Below, piece by piece: positions 35,355-46,309 of a stretch of DNA of 64,000 nucleotides; positions within the stretch are counted from its first letter, which is position 1; every line of letters starts with the position of its first letter. The translations under genes were made by a program, and so were the position numbers. The notes below the pieces were generated by a model. It was not told where the DNA came from, did no database searches, and saw only the letters and a program-made list of their open reading frames with translations. The stretch covers positions 1,178,001 through 1,242,000 of the forward strand of contig JANATG010000008.1 in assembly GCA_029449235.1 (NCBI GenBank), given 5' to 3'. This DNA comes from Linnemannia schmuckeri (taxonomy: Eukaryota > Mortierellomycota > Mortierellomycetes > Mortierellales > Mortierellaceae).

Positions 35355-38300
35355 ATGGAACAGGATCATGAACAGGCTCCTTCTCCCCCTCCTCAGGAAC
35401 AGGATGTCACAGATCGCGTTGATCAGGAGGAGGAACCAGAAACGGAGGATATGCAGGGACAAGAACGTACAGAAGAACATCATCAGTCCACAACAGAGCC
35501 ATCACCTTCTGTAGAGAATGTACCTGATGTCGAACTTGAATCTGTCGAGCGTGAAGTTCAGGAGCTTGACCTTCAGGAATCAGAACAAAATACCGATGAA
35601 GCTTCTACAACTACTCCCTCCAGTTCTCAACAACCTGTCTCTTCTGATATGCTTGCCCCACCCATCAATGCCTTCGCCAACTCTTCTCGGCAATCCTCAC
35701 CCAACGCCAACGCCTTCGCCAAACGAAACTCCATGGCCTCTTCAGAAGCCGCCGCTGCCACTGCGGCTGCAGCTGTCAAGGAGCCGACGATCGAGCTAAA
35801 GCCCCGCCTTGTGATCGAGAAGATGGTCCTCGTCAACTTCAAGTCCTATGCTGGACGACAGGAAATCGGACCCTTTCACAAATCCTTCACCTCGGTCGTT
35901 GGTCCTAACGGAAGTGGAAAGAGTAACGTCATCGATGCACTGTTATTCGTCTTTGGATACAGAGCCAACAAGATGCGCCAGGGTAAGCTCTCGGAGCTGA
36001 TTCACAACTCCAAGGGCGCCGAGGATCTTGAGAGCTGCACAGTCGAGATTCACTTTTGTGAGATTTTGGATTTGGTAAGTTAGCAGTTCTTTAATCGTTT
36101 TGAGGATGGTATACTGACGCCTAACGCATAAAATACTTACATAAATATTTGTCTACCGTTGTCGACATCAAAATTACAAATACTAGCCTGGACCGAATGA
36201 GTTTGAGCGCATTGAGGGATCGGGATTGATTGTGGCGCGTCAGGCTTATCAGAACAACTCCAGCAAGTACTTTATCAATCACTTGACGAGCACGTACACT
36301 GCTGTAACAACTCTTTTGAGAGGCAGAGGAATCGACCTGGACCACAAGCGTTTCCTGATCTTGCAAGGAGAGGTCGAGTCAATCTCACAGATGAAGCCCA
36401 AGGCGATTACCGAGCACGACGATGGTCTGTTGGAGTATCTGGAGGACATCATCGGAACATCCCAATACAAGGACACCATCGAAAAGTCCGGTGTTGAGCT
36501 GGAAGCATTGAACGATGAGCGGTCAGAGCGTCTTACTCGAGTCAAGTATGTCGAAAAGGAGAAGGATGCTCTTGAGGTAAGTTTGGCAACATTCGAGTAA
36601 TTTATTCCGCATTCTCGGAATGTTGGCATCGAGACTATTATTGATGATTGATCTATACCTTTCTACTCATAGGCCAGGAAACGGGAAGCAGAGGACTATA
36701 TCAAGGACCAGAACAACTTGGCCATGAAGCAGTCTGCCCTTTACCAGATCTACTTGTGGGAAGCCAACAAGCGATTTGCAAAAGATACAAAGCAGGTGGT
36801 ATGTCTCCTATCTTGGTCAGGACAAATGTCGCAGTAATTATGCCATCCCTACCATCAAGTCGCCATGATTGTAATACATATCCTCTCCTTTGTATTATAG
36901 GCTCAACTTGAAGCAAAGTTAGAAGAGGACCACAACAAACACAAGGGACTCAAGGATGAGATCGAGAAGCTCGAGAACGATCACAATTTGCGCGTCAAGG
37001 AGTACGAGGTAGGCACCATACTTAAGGAGATATGCAACGATATTAACACACATGCTGACATGAGCCAGTTCTTTAATTTGATAATTTGTTCATGTCGTCT
37101 CTCTTAATAGAAAATTGACAAAGAGACGAACGAGATTTTGATGCAGCTCTCCAAGATCGATCGCGAGGATGTACAAATGCAAGAGAACAGGAAGCACTTA
37201 AAGAACAAACAAAAGAAGGCCACTAAGTCTCTTACAGCAGTAAGTTTTGGGATGAGTATGGCGTTACTGAAACCGCGCCTTGTTTGATTTATGAGCTGAA
37301 GTTATTGATACTTTGCACGTAAAATGATACGCTTTTTAGGACAAACACTCTCTCTCTGAGAACCAGTCATGGATCCGCAACCACGAGTCAGATTTGGTCA
37401 AGCAGCAGGCCGAAATGGAAAAGCTTGAGAAAAGTCTCGAGGCAGCCGAAGAAGAACTTGAGGTTATTCGTGAAAGTCTGAGAGGTAAAACATCTAATGA
37501 AACGAATACACCTACCTGAGTTTTGTTTCTTATTGCTTATTGCAAATAAATGTTAACTGTGCTATTTTATGAACGCCATATGATCAATAGGAAAGACGGA
37601 AGAGTTTTCTCAGCAGATCGAGGAGCATCAAAAGGAATTGGCACCGTGGACTGCCAAGATTGTGGCCAAGCAGGGTGAGATCGACATGGCTCAGTCAGAA
37701 CATGATCTCCTGGAGCAGAGGTCCAGAAACGCTCAAACACAATATCGGGAAGCAGTATCGGCACTGGAGACACTTAAAAGGTCACAGGCTTCGAAAGAAG
37801 ACGAAATTCGAGAGTTACAAGAGAGTATCGGAGCATCTGCGAATCAAATTGCAGGCATGGAGCGAACGATCAAGGTAACAGAGCAGGCATCTCAAAAGCA
37901 GTAATCGATTGCACACAAATGTGCGTGCTCGTTTATGATTCTCTGACTTCCTTTGCCCTTGGCAACATGTTTGGACTCGTTCATAGGAAATGGCAGAGAA
38001 GGAGACCATCTTAAAGGACAAGGCCAATGCGGCAAGAGCACGTGCAGAAGAAGGCCGAGCCTCCCAACAGTCGAATCAGACCCGCTCTGCTCTCTTGAAC
38101 AACCTTATGCGCCAACGAGACCTCGGAAAGATCATCGGCATTCAAGGGCGTCTCGGCAACCTGGGAGCCATCGATGACAAGTATGATGTCGCCATCTCTA
38201 CGGCCTGCCCCGCTCTGGATAATATTGTGGTCGACAATGTCGAAGTTGGCCAACAGTGCATCGAGTTCGTCCGCAAGAACAACCTTGGTCGTGTCTCTTT

Positions 38301-40577
38301 GATCCTGCTGAACCAGCTTCCCAACCGTAACTTGAACCCAATTCAGACTCCAGAGAACGTGCCTCGTCTGTTTGATCTGGTCCGACCTGCTGATCCCAGG
38401 TTTGCGCCAGCGTTCTACAGTGTCATGCAAGATACATTGGTTGCCACCAATATGGACCAGGCCAACAGGATCGCCTACGGAAAGCAGCGCTGGAGGGTCG
38501 TCACTTTGGATGGACAGCTGATCGACAAGTCGGGAACCATGACGGGTGGTGGAACGCGTGTCAGCCGTGGCGCCATGAGCTCGACACTTTCAACGGGTGA
38601 GTTCACTGCCGAACAGATCGCCCAGATGGAGGCTGAGCGGGACCAGAAGGAGACTGAATACAAGTTTCATCAACAGCAGAAGGTTTCCTTGGAACGGGAA
38701 TTGCAATCAACGATTGCGAATGGACCCAAGATGGAGATGCGACTGTCGATGTTCAAGATGGATGTTCAGGCAAACCAGAAACGGATTGCAGAGTCGGAGA
38801 AGCGCATTGAGGCTCTGAGGAACGAAGCCGAGCCCAAGCCTACGGAGGTGGCCAAAATGAAGGCATTAAACAGCAAGGTTAAGGAACTCAAAGATGAAGT
38901 GGTGGCGATCAAGCAGAATGCGAAGTCTATTGAGGCCAAAATCAAGGACTTGCAGAACAAGATCTTGGATGCTGGTGGTGTCAAGCTGAGAGCCCAAAAG
39001 TCTAAGGCCGATGGTTTGAAGGAGCAGATTGAAGCTTTGGGTGACAAGGCGACCAAGACTAAGGTTGCTAAAAACAAGGCTGAGAAAGATACTGTCAAAC
39101 TGGGAACACAGATTGCCAAGCACGAGAAGGAGCTCGCCGAGGTCTCTGTCGATCTGGAGGCATTGGAGCAGCAAATCAAGGAGAAAACTCAGGAGGCTGT
39201 TGGGATTCGCAAACGTGCCGAGGACGCCAAGCTGGTACGTATCCTATTATCTGTGTTGCTATCATTCCAATCGCGTATGCTGACATTGAGACACAATACG
39301 CTGACGGTTTTCCTTTTTGGTGTGTGCACATGATAGATTATGGAGGAGAAGAAAGAGGAGATGGAAGAGCTGAAGCTGGAACTTGATGCCAAGTTGAAGG
39401 TGATCAACCGGATCAGGACGGCTGAGGTGCAGATGAGGAACCAGTTGGATGATCTGAAGCAATCCTTGGCTGAACATGAACGTCGTCTCAAGCACTGGAG
39501 AGATCTCTTGAAGGAGCTGACAATTCAGGAGGTTGACTATGATGAGGACGAGATTGTGGCGGAGCTGCACGAGATTGCAGATGCCGATCTGGCCATGATT
39601 GAGAAACAGGATGTCGAACTTCAGATCCAGCAACTCGAACATAAACTCTCAGAAGCGAAACCTAATCTCACTGTGCTGGAGGAGTACAAGAAGCGCGAGG
39701 AGGAGTACCTGTCGAGAGCCAAAGACCTGGAAGAAATCACGATCCGTCGAGAGGAGGCCAAGAAGGACTATGACGATTTGAGGAAAAAGCGGTTAGACGA
39801 GTTCATGGCCGGTTTCCAGATCATCTCGTTGAGGCTTAAGGAGATGTACCAGATGATTACGTTAGGAGGCAATGCTGAGCTCGAGCTTGTCGACAGTCTG
39901 GACCCTTTCTCGGAGGGCATTATCTTCAGTGTCATGCCTCCCAAGAAGAGCTGGAAGAACATCTCCAACCTATCCGGAGGAGAGAAGGTAAAAAAAATGC
40001 ACTGTTGGTATTGATGAGATGTTTCATGCATGATGTCGAATTACTAACAGTCAACATCTCTGATTTCAAACTTAACAATTAGACACTGAGTTCGCTGGCG
40101 TTGGTGTTCGCGCTGCACCACTTCAAGCCGACACCTCTGTACGTCATGGACGAGATTGATGCCGCGCTGGATTTTAGGAACGTGTCGATCGTGGCCAACT
40201 ACATCAAGGACCGGACCAAGAACGCACAGTTTGTGATCATCTCATTGCGAAACAACATGTTTGAGCTGGCTGACCGACTGGTTGGAATCTATAAGACCGA
40301 CAACAAGACAAAGTCTATTTCGATCAATCCCACAGCCATGTCGGTCATCAGGCCTACTCCCGTCCCGGTACCACTGCCTTCTGCTTCGCCCTTCTCGGGT
40401 GGCAATGGCGGCGGCGGACAGCACATGAGGAGGACGTCGACCATGTCGAGGCATGGATCTGACATGACGAGTATGACGGGTCTTGGTGGCTCTGGAGCAC
40501 CTGCGCCACGACGCTCTGTCGCTACTCCTGCTGCTGCTCCTTCGCCTACACCTGCCCCTGTCACTGCCAGTCGGTAG
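35355..40577 (+). CDS. SMC4: Condensin subunit SMC4
   Basis: Ten exons (35355-36074, 36187-36576, 36673-36798, 36901-37008, 37111-37239, 37340-37484, 37591-37874, 37987-39234, 39337-39987, 40083-40577) give 1431 aa, the normal SMC4 size. It is the ATPase core of condensin with SMC2 and acts in mitotic chromosome compaction. An acidic, Ser-rich N-terminal extension (about 150 aa) precedes the head domain. Walker A GPNGSGKSN is at about 183-191. Long coiled coils flank a hinge from about 680 to 840 (GKIIGIQGRLGNLGAIDDKYDVA). The C-terminal head has the ABC signature LSGGEK (about 1262-1267), Walker B VMDEIDAALD (about 1288-1297) and a D-loop. NMFELADRLVGIYK is typical of SMC4. An intron splits LSGGEK from TLSSL. 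The Pro/Ser/Ala-rich tail is extra. The first in-frame ATG was used; an upstream TTG in the same frame is ignored. Confidence 0.97.
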
Positions 40578-40578
40578 A

Positions 40579-40584
40579 AATAAA
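40579..40584 (+). terminator. AATAAA poly(A) signal of SMC4
   Basis: AATAAA begins one base after the stop codon in the 254 bp space shared with convergent SMG6. Confidence 0.4.
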
Positions 40585-40695
40585 TACAGTACATAGCAAC
40601 TTGTAGGCTTATGCTTTTTCTTTCATTTCATTAATTTTCTTAAAATATCCACTTTCAGTAATCCCAATTCAGTTTTGATCGCCCAAGTGGCGCGA

Positions 40696-40701
40696 TTTAT
40701 T
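40696..40701 (-). terminator. AATAAA poly(A) signal of SMG6
   Basis: TTTATT on the plus strand lies about 130 nt beyond the minus-strand stop at 40832. Confidence 0.4.
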
Positions 40702-40831
40702 TCATTTTATCAAAAACAGAGTAAGAGTTTGGCGTGGTATCAAGAAAAAAGAGGTGTCGACAAGGACGGGAGGTAAGAAGAGATATTGGATGGCACAAAA
40801 CAAAAAATGTATAAAAAAAAAACTGCGAGAC

Positions 40832-43800
40832 CTAGAGGCTAGAAGTAAGGGCGCCGAGATCATCCTTGCCCAAAACCTGGACACTTCTTGCACGCGCTTT
40901 AACGCGAAGGTTACGATCATATGTGACAAGATAGATCCCTCCCGCAGTCGACAGCGCCATGGGCGACGGCGACAATGACGATGAGGAGGGGCCATTCTCT
41001 TGATGCCAGAGACAGAGTCCCAAGATAAAATCGTCCACATTGTGGTTACGCATAATCTCCTCGTCACGATCATCATAGTAGTAATAATCACCCTCGCTTC
41101 CGCCTTCGTCGTCCTGATCGCGCTCATCATGGCTCCCGCCAGATCCAACAGCCCCTCCTCCTCCTCCTGAGACTGCTCGCCTGTGACGCTGATGGTTCGA
41201 ACGCTGTTGAGGCGGCTGCAACTGCTGCTGAGGCGCCTGCCTCTCATAGTTGAACGACTCAACTCGGAAACTCAGGTCGTTCATGTAGTTGCCTCGACTG
41301 GTCTGGATCTTGAGACGACGAGGCTTGGGTCGCATCGCCAGACAGCCCTCCAAATAGTCTAAAGCTGCTGCTGCTGCAGGACCCAAGGGAGCCGGGTTGT
41401 TTTTGAGTCCATCCAACTCTGTGATAACCGCCAGGGGGATGATGACTGTCCATCGATCTGCCGAGACCACTCGTTGAATCGCCGTCCAGTCCGACACCAA
41501 ACAGTTAGTATCAATGACCAAGATTGAGTTCTCTGCCACCTGCAGCGCCCTCGAGGGTGCAGCACCGCCATTCTGGACACGACGATCGGCATACCCACGT
41601 CCGCCCTTGTTGTTCCTGCGACCTGATGCTCCTCCGTCCTGAGGACCTCCTCTGGACCCATAACCCTTGAGAGAAGCAGCTCCAGCCGTACGTCGGTTAT
41701 CGCTAAGTATCGACTTGAGCTGATCTCGCTTGGACTTGAGTTCCAGAATATCGGCGTTGGGAGAGTGGCCATCAAAGATGCCCATCTCGCTAAAGGTCGA
41801 ACTGAGAACGGGCTCATCCTCGAGTCCTGAATCCTGGCTGAGACTTGCGTGCGAGGACGATAAAAAATTGTCGTCTGTCGTATCGTCCTCGGCGCTTCCT
41901 GCCTGCAATCCTGCCTCCTCTGCCTGTGCCGCATAGTCTTCGTTGATCTTGAACGCATTGTCGCAAAAATCAAATTCAATAACCTCCATGTGCTATTTGG
42001 GAGCAAAAAGAAAATAAAATACTGATGTTAGGACATGAAATGGCATATTTATGTAGGTACAACTGCGTCAAAAATATACCTGAAGTGAAGAACTTACCAT
42101 TGCTGCGATCAAACTCAGCTCTACCAAGCGCTTAGACAAACGCTCTGACTTTGGCGGCTCCTGCTTCCAAAAACTACCACCGTTCAAATCGGCATCATCC
42201 AGAACTGGCTGCGAGCCCTTGAACATCGCGCCCGAGTAACGATTAGTCGGCAACCAGGCGAGTCCTCGCAACTCCCACTCCTGACCAAGGGGCGGGAGCG
42301 ACAACTGGAACGAGCTCTTGGCGCCTGCTTTTTGCTGCTGATCCTTTGATCCTTGGTCGGGAATTTCCTCCGAAAGAGCCGAGAGCATATCCGACTGCTC
42401 AAAGGGCGAAAGCTCGTTCCAATGATAGTTCATGAACTGAACCAATGTAGTCCAAAAAGTCGGCAACGTCTCATGGTTAGCCAACACCAACCAGTTGTTC
42501 AGCATGTCGCTTCCAGATCCAAGGGGGCGTCCCGCCATCCAGACGAGAACTGTATGACAGTACACCAACCAGCCCTGCTGTTCCTCCAGAGAAGACACGG
42601 CAACCTTTCGCTGAGTATCCCCGACGCTTGTCAGGTATCGCTGCATTGACAGCTCCATTGTCGACAAGAGTATCCTGGACGAGTATGGCAGAGTCGCGAC
42701 TGTGGCCAAATGATCTCGAAATTGACCGAATGCTGTGTTGGCCTTGGCCAGGATGGACGCGCTCCAATTGAACTCGTACACGGCCGCAATGTTAACGACA
42801 GCCAGCATAAAGTAAAACACATCCCATCGCTCAGACACGGCCGAGGATTGCTGATCAGCAGAGATATCGGGGAAGCGGGGTTGGTGAAGTACTCTGAGCT
42901 GCTTAGTAAAAGTCCTGTGTCGCTTGTCGAAATTGTCAAGGTTGATCTTTTCAAACAACATGGCATGAAGGAGGAGAAAAGAGCCCTCGCAGTCCCGACG
43001 CGTGGTGTTGGCCAAAGCCGCCTGGCGAGCCTTGGAGGTCTGCTTCGAGTGGATCAAGGTCTGGATCTGCTCGTTCGATGAAAAGAAGGACATCAGTGTC
43101 TCTCGCGCATTTACAAACGAAGACCTAACAGTCAAACTACATAGAGGTGATATAAAATTAAAGGAAAGGGTGAGTCAGTTAGACGCAAAAAAAAAGTTGT
43201 AACGTAAAGAAATCATGTCAGAGACATCCTGATGGCAGCACTCCTACATTATGAGCTCACTCACCTTTTACTGTAATAGTAGAGCGACTCGAGTCCACGG
43301 CACCCAGACAGAAGGGCCAGCTGGTTGTACATCTTGCCGTTGCCAGGTCCAAGGTCAATCGCCTCTCGATAATAGCGCCTTGCAACAACAAGCCAGTCAG
43401 TGGATGGCAAAGAGGGGCCATCACTGTCGAGTTTGTGCAACCATCGATATCTGGCCAAGTCACCCAAGATACCGACACACCGGTGCCATCGGGGGACCTG
43501 AACAGTGCGTGCAAGTCCGCCGTTGGGTGTCGCATACTTTGCCTCCAATTGCTGAAGGGTAGACTTCAAGTCTGCATAAAACACCTGAGAGACGCTAATG
43601 AACTCGGTGAAGTAATGCCGAATATTCTCCGAATGATCTTCATCCGAATCCGAGAGACAAAGGCCTGCGCTCGAAAGGTTGCTGGTGTGTTCTGCGTTAC
43701 GGAGGGCAGCGCGGAAGGTCTCGATAAGCGGATAGATGGCCAGCTTCCAGGATCGTGTGTCGATTTCATGCTTGAGGGAGGACTTGAAATCGAGTTGCAT

Positions 43801-45074
43801 CAGCCTGAGATACTTGTACGCCAATCTATGAAAGTCAAGAAAGGGGTAAAAAAAGGTTAGATTGACGCACGGGATACACATTTGAGACGAATGGCGTGAG
43901 ATTTCATGCATATCCCCTTTGATATTGCCCGCCAGTATGACCCATTGTCAATCATTGCGCAATGATTCATATTTTGTTGTTGTTGCCTTCCAAGGAGGAC
44001 TAAAAAAATCAAAAGGGAATTAGGATTGTACCTTTTGGAGTTATCGATGCGTCGGCTCCAGCCAAGGGACTCGTCCTTTCGATGGCCACTCTCCGAATCG
44101 TCATCGCTGTCCAGAGTGCGGCGTCCCGGCTTCTCCATCAGCTTCCTTTCTAGCTGCTGAATTTCCTTGGTCAAGCGGACTAGGCCGTCAGAAGGAGCGG
44201 AGGCTGCGGTGGCACTTCTGGAGGTGGGTGCCCCGGCTGTGGCGGTAGTTGAAATACCCGATGACTTGGTGGCGGAACTGTTCTCCGGATAAGTAGATTC
44301 TGACAGCTTTTGGGACTGCGGCTGCGGCTGCGAGTTGGGCGAGTGCTGCGGCTGATTAGGGTCATAGAGACGCTGATTCTGAGGTGACTGACTCATCCCC
44401 TGTCGCTGCTGTCGGTTGTTGTTGCTCGAGCCCTGGTTCCTGGAGTTACCCGTAGCGGCGCGCCCATTCGGCATGGACAAGGCAGAAGACGAGGCTGGTA
44501 CGACTGGGACAGGGTCTCTTTTAGGGTCGAAGAGACGCCCAGCGGGTCCGGACGGACGTCCCGAATTATTGTTGTTGTTGTTATTGCCTCGTCCAGACAT
44601 GTCTCTATCAAGATTATCGGTAGCCAGGCGGTTGTTATCTCGAGACCTGCCGCTGTTCCTGGGACTGTTGCGCGACTGGGAGTGGTTCTTGGAGGGGGTG
44701 TTGTTGGTCAAGGAATTGGGATGATTGCTCCCATGACCATTGTGGTTATCAATGATATTGTTGCTATTGTTGTTATTCTTGTTGTTGTTGGTTGAGGAGT
44801 TGATATTGGTGCTGTCGGCACCACTGGCCAAGGTGTTTAGGCCATTCTGCAAGGTTGAGTTGAAAGAAGGACTCTTTTCAAGTTTCTTTGAAGGAGCACC
44901 GCTGTGGTTGTTGTTGTTTCCTGGAGTGTTGTTGATGTTGCTGTTGTTACCGTTGCTGTTATTGTTTCGTTGCTTGCGGGTACGGTTGGCTTTGACTCCC
45001 AAGGTGGAAGAGGAAGTTGAGGGTGGGTCTGCAGGGATGAATGGAACTGTCAAGCCTGTCTTTGCTGTGCTCAT
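40832..45074 (-). CDS. SMG6: SMG6/EST1A-like nonsense-mediated decay endonuclease
   Basis: Exons 45074-44032, 43825-43265, 43136-42098 and 41992-40832 give 1267 aa. The N-terminal ~330 residues are Asn/Ser-rich and disordered. The EST1/SMG 14-3-3-like TPR region spans about 340-880 (LAYKYLRLMQLDFKSSL, VPRWHRCVGILGDLARYR, YREAIDLGPGNGKMYNQLALL). Then comes an acidic linker and a C-terminal PIN nuclease (from about 1036). Predicted metal-binding acids: Asp1042 (VIDTNCLVSDW), Glu1073 (ITELDGL), Asp1201/1202 (HNVDDFILG) and Asp1240 (VTYDRNL). With all of these present it should be able to cleave mRNA near premature stop codons. The position of the TPR block before PIN fits SMG6 rather than SMG5 (acid-poor PIN) or SMG7 (no PIN). 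The ATG at 45074 (MSTAKTG) is the first in frame. It is convergent with SMC4. Confidence 0.92.
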
Positions 45075-45546
45075 CACTCGGAAGAGGGGTGTGGTTGTTG
45101 CTGGAAGAAGAACCAAAGGTTGCGAAAAAGGATGTCTGCGTGTACTACGACAGAGTAATAGCAAAAGAGATAGCTAAAAGAGCGGAAGGAAGCGAAGAAG
45201 CGAAGGGGTGGAGGAAAGGTCTTAGAGGTGAAGGAGGAGGGAGAGAGGTAGGAGGGGAAGGAGGGGCGAAAAGGGCGACGAAGAAGAGAAGGAAGTGAAC
45301 GATGAAGGCGAGGACGATGCGAAGACCATTAAAAAGAGAAGTGCCGGTGAAGCGTTGTTGGGGGTTGTGGTTTGGTGGCGCTGTGGAGAAGCAGATCGAA
45401 GGGTCGAGAAGCCTTTACTCAAAAAGGGCGGTTGCTAAGTATATGATGCGTTGTGTTGATGTAGTTGTGTCTGCAGAAAGAAGAAGTGGATCACTCTGAG
45501 GGAAGCTAGAAAAATAGTGCGAGTCATCTGGGGACGGAGTCGATCA

Positions 45547-45555
45547 TCACATGAC
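45547..45555. promoter_or_regulatory. TCACATGAC E-box-like element upstream of SMG6
   Basis: Reads GTCATGTGA on the other strand, an RTCAYGTG-type bHLH site about 475 bp before the SMG6 start. Similar elements lie upstream of IVD and DNAJC8. Confidence 0.3.
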
Positions 45556-45710
45556 CTGTGTATAAGCCACATGCAAAGATGTGCAATGAAAAACTTTTTT
45601 TTACTTTTTTTTCATCAGTCAAAGTATTTAAGGCAATCGCGATCGTGTGTTTTTTGGTTCTCTTATCCTTCTCCCACCTTCCAGGTAAGACCCTATTCTT
45701 ATTCCCACAC

Positions 45711-45734
45711 CCACATCCACATCCACATCCACAT
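45711..45734. repeat. CCACAT hexanucleotide repeat
   Basis: Four perfect tandem copies followed by a degenerate one. Confidence 0.9.
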
Positions 45735-46309
45735 CCATCTCGCTCCGGTACGCGTTATCGTCCCTTGTCATACCCTTTTCGCCCTCCAAATTGACCTGAT
45801 GAAGCAAATTTTACAGACCTGTTCCGAGCACAATCGTGCGGACAACCACTTATTGCCTTTTTTCTGATACAATTTTCAAAACACTATGCTCAATGGCTTG
45901 CTACCACCCTTTGCGGTGGAAGTGGTTATTGAGTGTATGCTGTTTACTTGAAGGGCTGAAAAGGGGGATTCGCGCATCTCCATTCGAAAAAGAGATTTGA
46001 GATGAACTCTGATCACTTTCCACAAAAAAAGTACGACCTGGATAATAACCTTTTTAATATCTTTTTTGAATTCGTTCAGTAGATCAGTCTTTCTTTCCAA
46101 CAAACCATGACGATTTATCGAGAAATGACAGCAAGAATAATAGAAAAACAAATAAACAAAAGAAGGACGATCCTTGAATCGATCCATAACAACAATCATT
46201 TTTCGCTTCACTCGTGTTATTTTTGTTTTTTGTTTTCATATTTGGAGATCGCGGAAGAAAAAAATTTTATGTAAGTGGAATACGAGAAATAACAACAACG
46301 ACCCCTCAT

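Larger units (their letters stand above)
45075..46309. other. SMG6 promoter and GH81 3' flank
   Basis: 1.2 kb between tandem minus-strand genes. It contains a TCACATGAC element (45547-45555), a CCACAT hexanucleotide repeat and nothing that looks coding. The SMG6 leader is pyrimidine-rich on the sense strand. Confidence 0.6.

Noticed and set aside
45711..45734. CCACAT repeats considered as a telomere-like or CRISPR-like array
   Set aside because: Short direct tandem microsatellite with no spacers and no telomeric unit.
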